Shown here: piece by piece, positions 1 to 12,443 of the stretch
Layout: every line of letters begins with the position of its first letter
How positions within the stretch are numbered: the stretch's first letter is position 1
Assembly: GCF_034092395.1 (NCBI RefSeq)
Contig: NZ_CP139301.1
Span: 1,364,001-1,428,000 of the forward strand
Origin: Prochlorococcus sp. MIT 1307
GTDB lineage: Bacteria; Cyanobacteriota; Cyanobacteriia; PCC-6307; Cyanobiaceae
Direction: 5' to 3'
Length of the DNA stretch: 64,000 bases
Translations under genes and position numbers: made by a program
The notes under the pieces: generated by a model
What the model was told of the DNA's origin: nothing
The model's database searches: none
The model's input: only the letters and a program-made list of their open reading frames with translations

Positions 1-1
1 G

Positions 2-136
2 CATGATCTTGTTGGAGAAGTAAAAAGACTGGAATTTGCTTCCCCTTCGATTGTGATGATTGGTCCATATATAGATTTTCAAGTGGCAACATCTGCTCCC
101 CAACCAGCTAATGTCACGATGCCAATAACATTTTGA
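2..136 (+). CDS. cobA: C-terminal end of a gene, probably uroporphyrinogen-III C-methyltransferase (partial)
   Basis: An open frame enters from the left edge and ends at a TGA at 134-136, giving about 44 residues. The segment contains the motif SPSIVMIGPYIDF, which resembles the terminal strand of SUMT/CobA methyltransferases (typically SPA-[LIV]-[LIV]-[LIV]-GEVV). The body of the gene lies outside the window, so the identity is inferred from this short tail only. It converges on pabC with 9 bases between the two stop codons. It could also be another tetrapyrrole methylase-fold protein. Confidence 0.5.
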   Translation, partial: HDLVGEVKRLEFASPSIVMIGPYIDFQVATSAPQPANVTMPITF

Positions 137-145
137 TTGGCTTGA

Positions 146-994
146 TCACAAAAGCTTGATCTCTAATAAAGATAGCCAAAATGCTTTTGGATTAGCATTC
201 ATAGTTAGATATTGATTATTTAATTTTTTAATAGCTCTACAGCTAAGACTATTAATTAGTAGCCATTCATCTTTTGGAAAAGGTTGTGCATTAATTGTCT
301 CTTCTTTGATTATTCCAGCATCTAAACCTTGTTGCCTCATAACTCCCGCTAAACACCCACTTTTTAAGGGTGGTGTTAGCCATTGATTGTTACGCTTGAC
401 TAAAAGATTAGATGTTGTCCCACAAGATATCTCGCCGCTATTACTGAGTAATAAAGCATCGTCATAACCCGCAATATTTGCTTCTGATTTTGCTTGGATT
501 GCTTGACCATAAGCAAATGTTTTGCATCTACTGATTTGACTATTGGCATTACGCATCTCATTACGACTAATAATCGTCGATATGCATTCGAACTGTGGTT
601 CGCCATCATTGATTTCGAGCCAAAAACGATGACTTGACGCTTCGTTTTTATCTGTAGATATTTTGATATTTCGAGAATAATTGTCCCCTCTAGTCCAATT
701 AAGTCGTAGTACACCATTTCTGTTGTTCAACGATAGTCGTTGTATTGCCTCATCAATCAGAGGTCTCAACCACTCTTCTGAAGGAGGTGATGCCATCCTT
801 AATATTGATGCACTACGCTTCCAGCGATTGAGGTGATTGGTAAGCAATTGAACTTTGCCTTTGTAAATTAAAAGGGTTTCAAAAATTCCATCTCCGAGGG
901 TTAAGCCTCGGTCACAGATTGGAATGGCCAGTTCGCTTGCATTGCCCCATACACCGTTGATCCAGGCGATGTTGTTATTTAGGTTATGGTTCAT
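146..994 (-). CDS. pabC: Aminodeoxychorismate lyase-like class IV aminotransferase
   Basis: PLP-dependent class IV aminotransferase, expected to convert 4-amino-4-deoxychorismate to p-aminobenzoate and pyruvate for folate synthesis. The N-terminal motif CDRGLTLGDGIFET is typical of the family. A lysine in the RCKTFAYGQ segment (around residue 157) is the likely Schiff-base residue, and the SGEISCGTTSNL segment binds the cofactor phosphate. The frame is open further up, to 1027, but the ATG at 994 overlaps the TGA of pabB as ATGA. I take that as the start, giving 282 residues. It is the last gene of the pyrG-queE-queC-pabB-pabC minus-strand cluster, and its pairing with pabB supports the pABA role over branched-chain or D-amino acid transaminase activity. 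Confidence 0.82.
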   Translation of the reverse strand: MNHNLNNNIAWINGVWGNASELAIPICDRGLTLGDGIFETLLIYKGKVQLLTNHLNRWKRSASILRMASPPSEEWLRPLIDEAIQRLSLNNRNGVLRLNWTRGDNYSRNIKISTDKNEASSHRFWLEINDGEPQFECISTIISRNEMRNANSQISRCKTFAYGQAIQAKSEANIAGYDDALLLSNSGEISCGTTSNLLVKRNNQWLTPPLKSGCLAGVMRQQGLDAGIIKEETINAQPFPKDEWLLINSLSCRAIKKLNNQYLTMNANPKAFWLSLLEIKLL

Positions 995-2319
995 TGTAAT
1001 GCCTCTAATAGGGGCATTAATTTCCATTTAAGCTCCTGAGATTCGTCAATTGGGTCAGAATCAGCAACAATTCCACAGCCAGCATTAGCTCGTAGTGTTT
1101 TGTTTTTCATCATTATGGAGCGAATAAGAATATTGCTATCGAAAGTGCCGTCCCAGTCGATATGCAATATTGAACCGCAATATGGACCTCTCGCTGTTGG
1201 TTCAAGCTCATGTAGACGTTGGCAGGCTCGTAGTTTAGGTGCACCACTAATAGAGCCTCCTGGCCAAGCAGCTTCTATTAAATCTATCCAAGTTTTATTC
1301 GGCTCTAAGTCCCCGTGGATTACTGAAGTAAGATGATGAACTTGCGAGTAACTTTCTAATCCTACTAATTGGGGAACACATATTGATCCTGGTTTGCACA
1401 CTCTTCCTAGATCGTTTCGTAGCAGGTCGACGATCATTACATTCTCTGCTCTGTCCTTAGGACTGCATACAAGCTCCATGGCCATAGCCGCATCTTTATT
1501 GCGTTCAGAATGCCGTGGTCTAGTGCCTTTGATTGGCCTTGTTTCGACTTTACCTGTTGGCTCTACTTTCAGAAAACGTTCTGGTGAAGAGGAGATGATA
1601 GCTTCATTTCTTGCTGCTCCTGCACCTATTACAACACCTCCAAAGGGTGATGGAGACTTTTTTCGGAGCCGTTGAAAAAGATCAATAGCATTTATTTTTT
1701 TTGTTAATGAGGTAGTGCAGCAGGCTGTAAGATTTGCCTGAAAAATGTCTCCACGAGCTATTAAGTCTTTTATAAGATTGACATTGCGGGAATATTCATC
1801 TTCTTTTGTAAGCCATATCCATGCATCAATGGGAATTCCATATAACTCCTTTATTTGTGATTCTTTAGCATCTTCTTGATGCATGGAAACTTGTTCTAAC
1901 CAGGTTGCAAACTTTTGGTACCGATCTTTGTTGTGGCCTTCGAGCCAGAGTTGTTGTTTGTGAACATCAAATCTCAATATAGGATCATGAGATGCAATCC
2001 ATAAAGTTGCCATTTCATCAGATTTCCATGGATTGCATGGCTCTATCCATGCACCTGCTTCGTAGCCAAGCCAACCAGTCCAGTGACCTGGTGTTAAGTT
2101 TCTGAGCACTTCAAAAGGATTGACTGCTTTTTTGTCTCCAGGTATTCCATGACAGGTGGCCTGTGCAATTGGATTTGCGGCTAGCGTTATCCATCTACCC
2201 ATTTGACTTCCGTCACCATCTAGCCATATAAAGCCAGCTTCTCCCCATTGGTTGATTAATTTCTGAGCTAATAGCTCAGGTGGTTGCCAACGATATTGTT
2301 GTCGCTTTGGAATTATCAC
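991..2319 (-). CDS. pabB: Aminodeoxychorismate synthase component I (chorismate-binding enzyme)
   Basis: A 442-residue member of the anthranilate/p-aminobenzoate synthase component I family. It aminates chorismate with ammonia supplied by a glutaminase partner, which is not in this window. The chorismate-binding domain is visible in the C-terminal half: the PIKGTRPR motif, the [11 protein letters not shown] segment, [10 protein letters not shown] and the final [12 protein letters not shown] region. The start is GTG at 2319, overlapping the queC stop as GTGA; the end overlaps the pabC ATG. Direct coupling to pabC favours PabB over TrpE, although the family cannot be split with certainty by eye. 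Confidence 0.85.
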   Translation of the reverse strand: MIIPKRQQYRWQPPELLAQKLINQWGEAGFIWLDGDGSQMGRWITLAANPIAQATCHGIPGDKKAVNPFEVLRNLTPGHWTGWLGYEAGAWIEPCNPWKSDEMATLWIASHDPILRFDVHKQQLWLEGHNKDRYQKFATWLEQVSMHQEDAKESQIKELYGIPIDAWIWLTKEDEYSRNVNLIKDLIARGDIFQANLTACCTTSLTKKINAIDLFQRLRKKSPSPFGGVVIGAGAARNEAIISSSPERFLKVEPTGKVETRPIKGTRPRHSERNKDAAMAMELVCSPKDRAENVMIVDLLRNDLGRVCKPGSICVPQLVGLESYSQVHHLTSVIHGDLEPNKTWIDLIEAAWPGGSISGAPKLRACQRLHELEPTARGPYCGSILHIDWDGTFDSNILIRSIMMKNKTLRANAGCGIVADSDPIDESQELKWKLMPLLEALQ

Positions 2320-2996
2320 AATTGGCTATTGCTACATAGGTCTATACGTCCTGCTTTTTTTAATGCTTCATCTCGAATACGACAGCTATCACATTGACCA
2401 CAGGCTTGTTTTTGTCCTTTATAACAGCTCCATGTTCTCTCGATTGGTATTTTCAATCTCAAAGCTTCTTCCACAATTTGTATTTTTTCCCAATGGATAA
2501 GTGGAGCCCATAGTTCTGTTCCATGGCCTTCGCGAGCAGCTTTACTGGAGAGATTGGCAAGTTTTTGGTATGCTAAAAGATAATCAGCACGACAATCAGG
2601 ATAACCTGAGTAATCCATAGCATTGATTCCTAGTATGAGTTGATTAGCTCCACGGGCTTCTGCAAAGCTCAGTCCAATAGCTATAAAAACAGTATTTCTG
2701 CCAGGGACATAGGTGTTTGGTATTACTCCTTTCATTACTCCTTTAATGGGTATTGATTGCTTTACATCTGTTAGAGAAGAGCCGCCCCAAGCTGCCAAGT
2801 TGATATCGATGGTTTGATGCTCATGCAGTTCCAAGTAATTAGCTATATAAGCTGCAGCTTCTAATTCACGATGATGCCTTTGTCCATAATTGAACGATAG
2901 ACCTATGACGTTTTGGCCTGCTTCTTTGGCTATTGCAGCAGCTGTTGCAGAATCTAAACCTCCTGAAAGAAGGGCAATAGATGTATTGTTTCTCAT
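2316..2996 (-). CDS. queC: 7-cyano-7-deazaguanine synthase
   Basis: QueC converts 7-carboxy-7-deazaguanine to preQ0 using ATP and ammonia, a step toward queuosine in tRNA. The protein is 226 residues, the usual length. It shows the N-type ATP pyrophosphatase P-loop [11 protein letters not shown] near the N terminus and a C-terminal zinc site with four cysteines ([15 protein letters not shown]). It lies 18 bases after queE, the preceding pathway enzyme, and overlaps pabB by four bases. No preQ1-type riboswitch is possible directly upstream because the genes are nearly abutting. Confidence 0.93.
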   Translation of the reverse strand: MRNNTSIALLSGGLDSATAAAIAKEAGQNVIGLSFNYGQRHHRELEAAAYIANYLELHEHQTIDINLAAWGGSSLTDVKQSIPIKGVMKGVIPNTYVPGRNTVFIAIGLSFAEARGANQLILGINAMDYSGYPDCRADYLLAYQKLANLSSKAAREGHGTELWAPLIHWEKIQIVEEALRLKIPIERTWSCYKGQKQACGQCDSCRIRDEALKKAGRIDLCSNSQL

Positions 2997-3014
2997 CTGT
3001 CTAAATACGTTGAT

Positions 3015-3649
3015 TTAGCGTATTTTGAGCCATTTGTGGGTTTGCATGCTAAGTCTCCATTGAGGATTGCTTTTGACGTATTCAAAAGCCAAGGTTAAGC
3101 CTTGCTCATTATTCCATCCTGGTTGAAGAAATAATAAAGGTCCTTTCATTTTTTTGGTTTGTTTGGCGATATGTTCGGCAAAGACTAAATCCTCTTTGTC
3201 ATGTATGACTACTTTTAACTCTTGACATGCTTTTATCAGTGCTATCCGGGGAGGAGCATGTCGTTTTGGAGATAGTGTTATCCAGTTAGGGCTACCGCTT
3301 AGTGGATCCACTCCACTAGTTTCTAAATGAATGGGTAAAGCCATTTGGTTTTTGGTGGCTGTGGCTTTTCTGATTGAATCGCAAAGGGGTTCTAGATTGT
3401 GATGCAATGGTTCTCCTCCAGTAATCACTACAAAAGACGCTCCTTCTGATCTTGCCTTTATTGTCTCTTCTGATAGTTGGATGATGCTTTCTTCTTGAGA
3501 AACATGCTTTGACCACGAGTTTTTAGTATCACACCAGGAACATTGCACGTTGCAACTTGCAAGCCTAATAAAAAAGGCACTTCGACCAGAGTGTGCTCCT
3601 TCTCCTTGCAAGGAATGGAATCGCTCCACAACCGGTAGTGTGGATGACA

Positions 3650-3650
<1 letters not shown>
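3015..3650 (-). CDS. queE: 7-carboxy-7-deazaguanine synthase (radical SAM)
   Basis: QueE is a radical S-adenosylmethionine enzyme that contracts 6-carboxytetrahydropterin to 7-carboxy-7-deazaguanine. The protein is 211 residues. The three cluster-binding cysteines appear as CNVQCSWC near residue 33, after the family's FHSLQGEGAHSGR segment, and FVVITGGEPL is the SAM-contact GGE motif. Its ATG shares one base with the pyrG stop (TAATG), suggesting translational coupling, and queC follows 18 bases later. The upstream partners QueD and GTP cyclohydrolase are not in this window. Confidence 0.93.
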
Positions 3651-5317
<1,667 letters not shown>

Positions 5318-5583
5318 TTACTTCTAAGTGACTCTTTAAAGTACCTCCTAGATCTATTAGACCAAAAAAATTAAAAGGTTTCTTTGTGACTGGTCAATTT
5401 TCTCCATAATTCCCAAGTGCCATTTATTCCTAGAGATGTAATACTTTGTTTGGTTTCCATTTTAAAGATCAGGTCTGATTGCAGTATTGATTGAGTTATG
5501 TATGTGAGTTATCTCTTTTTATCTGCTTTCTTAAGTGTTTTTACTCCTTTCTTGAGTGGATGGATTATTTAGTTTTTGCATTT
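5318..5583. other. Intergenic region between aspS and pyrG
   Basis: This 266-base gap holds the likely pyrG promoter but no motif I can place with confidence. Two very short frames are present: 5371-5460 on the minus strand (29 codons) and 5498-5572 on the plus strand (24 codons, strongly hydrophobic). No RNA gene fold is evident. Confidence 0.4.
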
Positions 5584-7401
5584 TTATTCGGGATCTATCC
5601 AAGTGCTAGCAACATGAAGTTCTTTGAGTTGATTGTCTTTTGCCGCTCCTGGAGCTTCTGTCATTAAGCAACGAGCTTGTTGAGTTTTTGGGAATGCGAT
5701 TGTGTCTCGAATTGATTCTTCACCAGCAAGTAACATGACAATTCTGTCTAGGCCAAACGCTAGTCCACCATGGGGGGGAGCACCCATGGTGAGAGCTTCC
5801 ATCAAAAAGCCGAACTGTTTTTTTGCTTCATTTTCAGGTAGTCCGATTGTCTTTAAGACTTGATTTTGTAGTTCTGGGTCATGGATTCTCAGTGACCCTC
5901 CACCAATTTCCAGGCCATTTAAAACGAGGTCATAAGCTTGTGCACGAGCTTTAGGGAGTTTTTCTTTCCATTCGTGCTTCTGACCTAAATCTTTTTGATG
6001 TGGCGCACAAAAGGGGTGATGTAATGCTTCAAGGCGTTTTTCTTCAGTATTAAATTCAAACATAGGGAAATCAATTACCCAAAGAAAATTCGGATATTGC
6101 TTATTCTTTTCTTGATTAATCAGCTTGAGTTCATTTGCGATAAATTGTCTGACTCGATCAAGGGCTTTGTTGACTATTTCAGTTTTTCCAGCACCAAATA
6201 AAATAAGATCTCCTTCTTCAGCACCAGTCTTTTTGAGAAGAGCTTGTTTTTGCTCAGCGCTGATATTGTCCTTTATTGCTCCAATAGTATCAATTGCACC
6301 TTCTTGCCGTACTTTTATAAAAGCAAGGCCACCTGCACCGGCTTTTTGGGCTTCACTGAAAACATCTCCCCCTGGTTTAATACGTACGTTACTAAGACTA
6401 TTGTTTCCATTTTTAACAGTGATGCATTTCACTGAGCCTCCTGCAGCGACCGCTCCAGAGAAAACTTTGAATCCGATTTCTCTAACAATTTCATTAACCT
6501 CAATTAATTCCATTCCATAGCGAGTATCTGGCCTATCTGTTCCATAACGTGCCATTGATTCATGCCATGTCAGTCTTGGAAAAGGGAGGCTTAGATTGAT
6601 TCCTTTGACTTCTTTCCATATTGCTGCGATTAGCTTTTCATTAAGGTTAAGAATTTCTTCTTGACTCATAAAGCTCATTTCGAGGTCTAATTGGGTGAAT
6701 TCAGGTTGCCTGTCTGAACGGAGGTCCTCATCACGAAAACAACGCGCTACTTGGTAATACCTTTCTATCCCTCCAACCATTAACAATTGCTTGAATAGTT
6801 GCGGTGATTGAGGGAGAGCAAACCACTCTCCACCACAGACTCTTGAGGGAACAAGATAATCACGGGCGCCTTCAGGTGTAGAGCGTGTAAGAACAGGAGT
6901 TTCTATTTCGATAAAGCCTTCGTTTTCTAGAAAGTGGCGCGCGGTTTTGATCGTGAGGTGGCGTAAGCGGAGGTTTTGATTCATGCGTTCACGACGAAGA
7001 TCTAAATAGCGATGGCGAAGTCTCAGTTCTTCTCTGACAGGTTCTTCATCGTGAATAGAGACAGTGAATGGCAAGTTGCCTTTGACCTGATTCAAGACAT
7101 TGAGTTCATTTGCTAGAACTTCAATTTTGCCGGTATTCAGTTTTTCATTAATTGCTTCTTTAGGTCGTGATCTGACTTTTCCTTTTATTTGGAGCACCGT
7201 TTCGTTTCTAAGGTTTTCAGCTACAGCAAATAACTTGTCACCTTGGTCAGGATCTACTGTGATCTGCACTGTCCCACTCCAGTCTCTGAGATCAATGAAA
7301 ATCACTCCGCCATGATCTCGACAGCGATCTACCCATCCGCATAGTTGAACATTCGAGTTAATGTGCTTGGTGCGCAGTTCACCACAACCATTGCTGCGCA
7401 T
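5584..7401 (-). CDS. aspS: Aspartyl-tRNA synthetase
   Basis: Class II synthetase that charges tRNA-Asp (possibly also tRNA-Asn, as in many bacteria). The OB-fold anticodon domain starts at [10 protein letters not shown] with the [11 protein letters not shown] motif. Class II motif 2 is seen in [18 protein letters not shown], the bacterial GAD insertion sits in the middle, and motif 3 is GLAFGLDR near the C terminus. The frame is open up to 7488, overlapping the end of gcvT, but the extra 29 residues are unlike the family N terminus. The ATG at 7401 gives 605 residues, the family's usual size, and leaves a 79-base gap after gcvT. Confidence 0.95.
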   Translation of the reverse strand: MRSNGCGELRTKHINSNVQLCGWVDRCRDHGGVIFIDLRDWSGTVQITVDPDQGDKLFAVAENLRNETVLQIKGKVRSRPKEAINEKLNTGKIEVLANELNVLNQVKGNLPFTVSIHDEEPVREELRLRHRYLDLRRERMNQNLRLRHLTIKTARHFLENEGFIEIETPVLTRSTPEGARDYLVPSRVCGGEWFALPQSPQLFKQLLMVGGIERYYQVARCFRDEDLRSDRQPEFTQLDLEMSFMSQEEILNLNEKLIAAIWKEVKGINLSLPFPRLTWHESMARYGTDRPDTRYGMELIEVNEIVREIGFKVFSGAVAAGGSVKCITVKNGNNSLSNVRIKPGGDVFSEAQKAGAGGLAFIKVRQEGAIDTIGAIKDNISAEQKQALLKKTGAEEGDLILFGAGKTEIVNKALDRVRQFIANELKLINQEKNKQYPNFLWVIDFPMFEFNTEEKRLEALHHPFCAPHQKDLGQKHEWKEKLPKARAQAYDLVLNGLEIGGGSLRIHDPELQNQVLKTIGLPENEAKKQFGFLMEALTMGAPPHGGLAFGLDRIVMLLAGEESIRDTIAFPKTQQARCLMTEAPGAAKDNQLKELHVASTWIDPE

Positions 7402-7480
7402 GGGGAAAGACTTCTGTAGGCAAAATGAGTTTCCCATAGGGTGGGGGTAGGGGATATTTTTAAGAGATTTACTAATGCTT

Positions 7481-8593
7481 TTATCCACACCGATAAAAGG
7501 GTTTTTTTACAATTTTTGCTGGATATTGCTGTTTACGAACTTCTATTAATAGTTTGCTACCTATTTTGGAATGTTCTATTGGTACATAGGCTAGAGCAAT
7601 AGCCTTATTTAATGTTGGAGACCATGTTCCGCTAGTGATTTTTCCTATAGAAATCCCGTCATCAAAAACTTGATAACCTTTCCGAGCAATTGCTCTACCT
7701 TCTAATTCTAAGGCAACTAGTCGTTGTCGCACCCCGTCTTTTGCTTGTTGTTCAAGAACATCTCTTCCGATAAATTTTGTAGGCATTTCAAGATGCACTA
7801 TCCAACCTAATCCAGCTTCAAAAGGTGTTGTTTTGGTATCCATATCATTTCCATAAAGATGCATTCCTGCTTCGAGACGTAATGTGTCACGTGCCCCTAA
7901 TCCGCATGGTTGAATGCCCTTATTAATTAGGTCTTTCCAGAATATTTGACCTGCATCAGCAGACATAAGAAGCTCAAAGCCGTCTTCTCCCGTATAACCT
8001 GTACGAGCAAGAAAAATCGAACAATACTTAGATTTACTAATTCCTTCAAATTGAATTTTTGTGTGACCAAAGCGAGGGAGATTACTTAGAGATTGATTTA
8101 AATATTCTTCAAGAATCTTTTGTGATTTTGGCCCTTGTAATGCTATTAGGACTCCATCTTTCTTTTCATCAGATATTTGAATATTGGCTGGTTGTAGATA
8201 TTTCTCCAGCCAAGCTATATCAGCATCACTGGAGGCTGCATTAATGACTATTAACAGTGATCCTTGATTATTATTGTTACCTAGGTCATAAATAATCAAG
8301 TCATCAATAATGCCTCCCTTTTCGTTTAGTAGCACTGTGTAACATGCTTCTCCTGGGCCAATTCGATTTAAGTCTGATGGTACAAGTGATTGGAGAGCGT
8401 CTTTAGGGTTTTGCCCTTCTAGGCGCAGAATCCCCATATGTGAAATGTCGAATAAACCAGCTTCATTCCTTACTGCTTCATGTTCTTTAATTAGTCCAGA
8501 AAATTGAATGGGCATTTCCCACCCTGCAAAGGGCATGATTCGACATCCCTCCTTTAGGGATTGTTCGTAGAGAGGAGTACGTTTTAATTCCAT
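7481..8593 (-). CDS. gcvT: Aminomethyltransferase, T-protein of the glycine cleavage system
   Basis: GcvT transfers the methylene group from aminomethyl-lipoyl H-protein to tetrahydrofolate. The 370-residue protein starts with the family N terminus (LKRTPLYEQ...[11 protein letters not shown]) and contains GLFDISHMG, the folate-binding [13 protein letters not shown] and [18 protein letters not shown] segments. It is intact and of normal length. In this genome it is separate from gcvH-gcvP (30495-33905). No glycine riboswitch architecture is evident in the 127 bases upstream. aspS follows on the same strand. Confidence 0.95.
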   Translation of the reverse strand: MELKRTPLYEQSLKEGCRIMPFAGWEMPIQFSGLIKEHEAVRNEAGLFDISHMGILRLEGQNPKDALQSLVPSDLNRIGPGEACYTVLLNEKGGIIDDLIIYDLGNNNNQGSLLIVINAASSDADIAWLEKYLQPANIQISDEKKDGVLIALQGPKSQKILEEYLNQSLSNLPRFGHTKIQFEGISKSKYCSIFLARTGYTGEDGFELLMSADAGQIFWKDLINKGIQPCGLGARDTLRLEAGMHLYGNDMDTKTTPFEAGLGWIVHLEMPTKFIGRDVLEQQAKDGVRQRLVALELEGRAIARKGYQVFDDGISIGKITSGTWSPTLNKAIALAYVPIEHSKIGSKLLIEVRKQQYPAKIVKKPFYRCG

Positions 8594-8720
8594 CGTTTAT
8601 GTGATTGATTGGTCGATGCTTGTTGGTGGTTCGCAGAAGCGGAAGGAAAGTGAGAGATTTTTAGTTGAAATGGCTGAATTCAAGAACCGTAACTAAGGTG
8701 GGTTACTTCGCGGATTATGT

Positions 8721-8957
8721 ATGTCCACGAAAGAATGCTGTAGAACCTGTCACCACTGTCTTTCCTTCCCAGGATCTACTGGAAGTTGGTGTCGACTGAG
8801 GAAAATTAAAGTTCATCCTGACATTGCTCCTTTTGCTGTTTGTCATCACTGGACAAAGAGAGCACCTTCATTGCCAAAATTTGATGAAAAATTTAGTGAG
8901 GTTTGTACTGATAGGCAACTTGAGTTTGGGCGTGCATTGGTTTCTATTGATAATTAA
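8721..8957 (+). CDS. Small cysteine-rich protein of unknown function
   Basis: A 78-residue ORF on the strand opposite its neighbours, divergent from gcvT and convergent with speB. Six cysteines lie in the first 41 residues (C6, C7, C10, C13, C24, C41) with paired histidines at 11-12 and 42-43. The pattern CxxC, then WC, then FAVCHHW suggests a bound metal such as zinc or an Fe-S cluster. The C-terminal half has no cysteine. I do not recognise a named family. The dense, ordered Cys/His spacing argues that it is a real gene. Confidence 0.7.
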   Translation: MSTKECCRTCHHCLSFPGSTGSWCRLRKIKVHPDIAPFAVCHHWTKRAPSLPKFDEKFSEVCTDRQLEFGRALVSIDN

Positions 8958-8981
8958 AAGAGTTTTCATTTTTAAGCTCGT

Positions 8982-9881
8982 TTAGGTGCAAGTACTCAGA
9001 AGCATTACTAAGCTTCTGGTTGCTTTTGCTGCAAGGATGCTACTGATTCCAGAATGATCCAGTTGAGGAGATAATTCCACTATGTCAGCGGCTACGAGAT
9101 TATGTTTTTTTAGAACGTCGATTATTGCAGCAAAATCTTGCCAAAAAAAACCTCCAGGCTCGGGAGTGCCAGTTCCAGGCATGATGCTGGGGTCGAACCA
9201 ATCTAAATCAACAGTTAGATAAATTGCTTTGCCTAGGTGCGGCATTAATGCTTTTTCTAGATAAGTTGCTGGTTGACCATGTATATGTGGTATGAGTTGG
9301 TTTTGGTCTTTCAGCTCTTGAAATTCCTCGCGGGTACCACTTCGAATTGCTAATTGGAATATTTGTTTACTGGGAAGAACTTCGAGACAGCGACGCATTG
9401 AACAAGCATGACTATGGGTGCTACCTAACCATTCTTTTCGTAGGTCAGCATGTGCATCAAGTTGCAATAGGATTAGGTCAGGGTTTTCCTGAGCAGTTGC
9501 ATTGACAGCTCCAACACTTATGGAATGTTCACCTCCGAGTATTAATGGTCGTATTCCTAGAGCTAATAGATATTGAGTCGCTTTATTGACTTCATTGACA
9601 ACTGCTTCAGGGGCTCCATATGGAATTTTTAATGAGCCAAAATCGGCGAATGCCAGTGATTCAAGATCAAGATCTAATTGAGGACAATAAGTTTCAAGGC
9701 TGCTGCTTACTTCTCTAATTGAAGATGGGCCAAAACGAGCACCTGGTCGGAATGATGTAGTGCCATCATATGGAACCCCAAAGATGCCAACTTTGCATCC
9801 TTTGGATATGCGATTGGCACCCATAAAAATGGCTCCTTCAGTGTTGAAGGATGCGTTGCAGTGCACTTCTTGATAAGTCAT
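8982..9881 (-). CDS. speB: Agmatinase / arginase-family ureohydrolase
   Basis: A 299-residue ureohydrolase expected to split agmatine into putrescine and urea. The di-manganese ligands are visible in [16 protein letters not shown] and the [10 protein letters not shown] segment, followed by [10 protein letters not shown]. Its ATG overlaps the speE stop as ATGA, so it is translationally coupled to spermidine synthase, which supports a polyamine role. Arginase or guanidinobutyrase activity cannot be excluded from sequence alone. Confidence 0.88.
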   Translation of the reverse strand: MTYQEVHCNASFNTEGAIFMGANRISKGCKVGIFGVPYDGTTSFRPGARFGPSSIREVSSSLETYCPQLDLDLESLAFADFGSLKIPYGAPEAVVNEVNKATQYLLALGIRPLILGGEHSISVGAVNATAQENPDLILLQLDAHADLRKEWLGSTHSHACSMRRCLEVLPSKQIFQLAIRSGTREEFQELKDQNQLIPHIHGQPATYLEKALMPHLGKAIYLTVDLDWFDPSIMPGTGTPEPGGFFWQDFAAIIDVLKKHNLVAADIVELSPQLDHSGISSILAAKATRSLVMLLSTCT

Positions 9882-10741
9882 TTGTGTAATTCTCTCTCAA
9901 TAAAGGCAGGTATCGCTTCAAAGGCTCCTTGTTGCCACCGTGGGCTCCAAATTTCACATTGATTGGATACTTGTTGGACTCTTTGTGAAAATGGACTTTT
10001 ATAACGGGGACTATCTGTACTGGCAAAGGTCCAACTCCACCACCCGCTTGGATACATAGGAACTGATCCATAAAGGGGGTCAGCAAATTCAAAGATTCGA
10101 CGAATTAATTGCACAGTTTCTATATGGATTTGACGAAATGCCTCTGGAGATTCGCTTTGAGTTGCAAAAACCCCACCAGGACGAAGTATTCGTTTGCAAT
10201 TTTTGAAAAAGGCTTGATTAAACAAACCCTTCGCAGGTCCTGTTGGGTCTGATCCATCCACAATTACAACGTCATAGGAGGCATCTGCTGCGTTTGCAAC
10301 CCAAGTAATGCCGTCGTTGATGTTGATTTGGAGACGTGGATCACTCCACGCATCACCACCAAGGCTTGGTAGATACTTTTGACTTAATTCCACTACACGC
10401 TTATCAATTTCTACCATTGCCAAGTGCTCTATTCCTTTATGGCGAAGACACTCTCTTGCCGTTCCCCCATCGCCTCCACCAATTATCAAAATATGATTGA
10501 GATGTTTCGCACTACATAGTGCTGGATGAACTAGGCATTCGTGATAATGCCTTTCTTGATGCTCTGCAGTCATCCAACGCCCATCTAGCAAGAGTCCTTT
10601 TCCATAACGCTTGCTTTCTATTAATGTGATCCTTTGATGTCGGCTGTTTTCATCAATTAAGACTTTTCCGTTAAGTCCATATCGAACTCCTTCGTGATAT
10701 TCATCAATCCAGTCGTTAAAGGTTGTTGGTAGTGATGCCAT
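9878..10741 (-). CDS. speE: Spermidine synthase (polyamine aminopropyltransferase)
   Basis: A 287-residue enzyme that transfers the aminopropyl group of decarboxylated S-adenosylmethionine to putrescine. Family marks are the N-terminal [12 protein letters not shown] segment, the [11 protein letters not shown] putrescine-side motif, the methyltransferase-fold glycine loop [13 protein letters not shown], and [12 protein letters not shown]. It is the first gene of the speE-speB pair; 217 bases separate it from mazG upstream. Confidence 0.93.
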   Translation of the reverse strand: MASLPTTFNDWIDEYHEGVRYGLNGKVLIDENSRHQRITLIESKRYGKGLLLDGRWMTAEHQERHYHECLVHPALCSAKHLNHILIIGGGDGGTARECLRHKGIEHLAMVEIDKRVVELSQKYLPSLGGDAWSDPRLQININDGITWVANAADASYDVVIVDGSDPTGPAKGLFNQAFFKNCKRILRPGGVFATQSESPEAFRQIHIETVQLIRRIFEFADPLYGSVPMYPSGWWSWTFASTDSPRYKSPFSQRVQQVSNQCEIWSPRWQQGAFEAIPAFIERELHK

Positions 10742-10958
10742 GTAAAGGAGAATACTTATTTATCTATTTAGCTCAAATTTGTTTAAGTTGGAAAGTCGCT
10801 TGAGTGAATCGTCAAAGGATGATCAAAGTAGTGTGGCTTGAATAGCTATATCGAGATATTATGAGGATCTGTAGAAACTTGGCTTGGTAGGTTTTAAGTT
10901 TAAGTGACTCGATTAAATAAATAATTTGTTTGATACAAGCGTAAGCCTTTATTGTCTT

Positions 10959-11774
10959 TTATGATTGACTAATGCTTTCTTTTGAGATTTTCCAAATCTC
11001 TCTCAGCTCTTTTAATGAGTATTTTGAGATTTCCTTTGCCAGAGTTGATTCAATGAATGAAAATCGTTCTAAAAAACGTTTATTGCTTCTTGCAAGAGCC
11101 TCTTCTGGGTTGATTTTATTATGATTAGAGATGGTTATAAGTGTGAATAATAGATCGCCTAACTTTTCTTCTGCATGAGTAACTTTTTTTGTCTCCAGAG
11201 TTTCTTTTAGGTCTATTAACTGTTTATTAACTTTCTCCCAAATGCATTCGAAGTTGTTAGATTCGAACCCGAGCTTAGTTATTGTTTGAGAAATTTGCAT
11301 CGACCCACTAATTGCTGATTGGGAACGAATTCTCTTTTTTAAATCATCACTTATGCTTTGTTTAGGTGTGTCTAATTTTTTTTCTTTTATTTTTATTGAT
11401 TCCCAAATTTTTCTAACCTCTTCTATGTTATTTGCTTTTTGATTGCCAAAAACATGAGGATGACGACGGATTAATTTTTGGCTGATACTCTTTGCAATAT
11501 CTTCTAAACAGAATCGTTGACCTTCTTCTGCAATTTGGGCATGTAAAACAACTTGCAATAGTAAATCTCCTAGCTCTTCCTTTAAATTTTCTTCGTTTTT
11601 ATGGCGTATTGCATCTGCAACTTCATATGCTTCTTCGAGTAAGTATGGGATTAAAGATAAATGCGTTTGCTCTATGTCCCATGGACACCCTTCTTTTGGT
11701 GAACGTAGTTTGGCTACAATATCTTTTAGCTCAATAATGGCATTTGCTGATTGAATAGGCTTTTCGAAATTCAT
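10959..11774 (-). CDS. mazG: Nucleoside triphosphate pyrophosphohydrolase MazG
   Basis: A 271-residue all-alpha NTP pyrophosphatase with two tandem MazG domains. The first contains GCPWDIEQTHLSL and the metal-binding LLEEAYEVADAI...NLKEELGDLLLQVVLHA helices. The second, more divergent copy keeps EEKLGDLLFTL. The family hydrolyses NTPs to NMP and pyrophosphate, and in E. coli modulates the nucleotide pool during starvation. It follows the DUF2227 gene (11814-12293) on the same strand by 39 bases. Confidence 0.92.
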   Translation of the reverse strand: MNFEKPIQSANAIIELKDIVAKLRSPKEGCPWDIEQTHLSLIPYLLEEAYEVADAIRHKNEENLKEELGDLLLQVVLHAQIAEEGQRFCLEDIAKSISQKLIRRHPHVFGNQKANNIEEVRKIWESIKIKEKKLDTPKQSISDDLKKRIRSQSAISGSMQISQTITKLGFESNNFECIWEKVNKQLIDLKETLETKKVTHAEEKLGDLLFTLITISNHNKINPEEALARSNKRFLERFSFIESTLAKEISKYSLKELREIWKISKESISQS

Positions 11775-11813
11775 AATTGAAGCTTTAAAAGGCTTTTCTT
11801 AGGATTCATAACT

Positions 11814-12293
11814 TTATTTCCACCATCTCTTTGGTAATGGATCACCATCTTTCATTAGGTGAAGCCAAGCACTAGCTTCTAGTCCAACTAAAACCATAAG
11901 ACTCTGTTTAGGGTTGTGTTTGATTAATTCGCTGAGCCAACGGATTGTTTGTTTAGTGTCAGTAAATCCTAAAGAGTGCAGTAACAAAAGGATGACAGTC
12001 GTGATAGCAAGTAAATAAGCCACTCTCAAGAATGTTCCAATAACAGGGCTATGGGAAAGTATTGAACGATGTGAAATGGCCTTTCTATATGGCCACCACA
12101 ATCCTTGAAGGATGCCCCAACGCTTTAGTGGGATTGATTTTGTATCAAGATCGGGCGAAAGCCAAAGGCCTCCAATGAAAAAGGCTGTTCCACTAATTAG
12201 TCCGCTTTCTAGGTCGATTACCAGGGCAATCGTGAGAGCAAACGGTGCTGCCCACCACCTTGTGGATGTGTCGTGTTCCTTACCGGAGGCCAT
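11814..12293 (-). CDS. Putative metal-binding membrane protein, DUF2227 family
   Basis: A 159-residue integral membrane protein with about three hydrophobic segments (near 17-45, 85-108 and 130-145). It starts MASGKEHD and contains SPDLDTKS and SHRSILSHSP, the acidic and histidine clusters characteristic of the DUF2227 cyanobacterial family, which resembles YdjM-type metal-dependent membrane hydrolases. The enzymatic role is unknown. It precedes mazG on the same strand and is divergent from tRNA-Val. Confidence 0.75.
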   Translation of the reverse strand: MASGKEHDTSTRWWAAPFALTIALVIDLESGLISGTAFFIGGLWLSPDLDTKSIPLKRWGILQGLWWPYRKAISHRSILSHSPVIGTFLRVAYLLAITTVILLLLHSLGFTDTKQTIRWLSELIKHNPKQSLMVLVGLEASAWLHLMKDGDPLPKRWWK

Positions 12294-12348
12294 TGCTTTT
12301 TAATTAGATGCTGCTGAGAGGAACTCGGTGGGGCAGAATTGTGGTAAT

Positions 12349-12420
<72 letters not shown>

Positions 12421-12443
12421 TTCCTTTTGATAAGCACATTGCC

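Noticed and set aside
1394-1675. Plus-strand ORF of 93 codons inside pabB
   Set aside because: Lies wholly antisense to a clear pabB with conserved motifs; low-complexity Ser/Leu content typical of an antisense shadow.
6125-6520. Plus-strand ORF of 131 codons
   Set aside because: Entirely antisense to aspS in a region that encodes the GAD insertion; no family resemblance.
8594-8720. Possible glycine riboswitch upstream of gcvT
   Set aside because: The gap is only 127 bases and shows no tandem aptamer-like paired elements that I can recognise.
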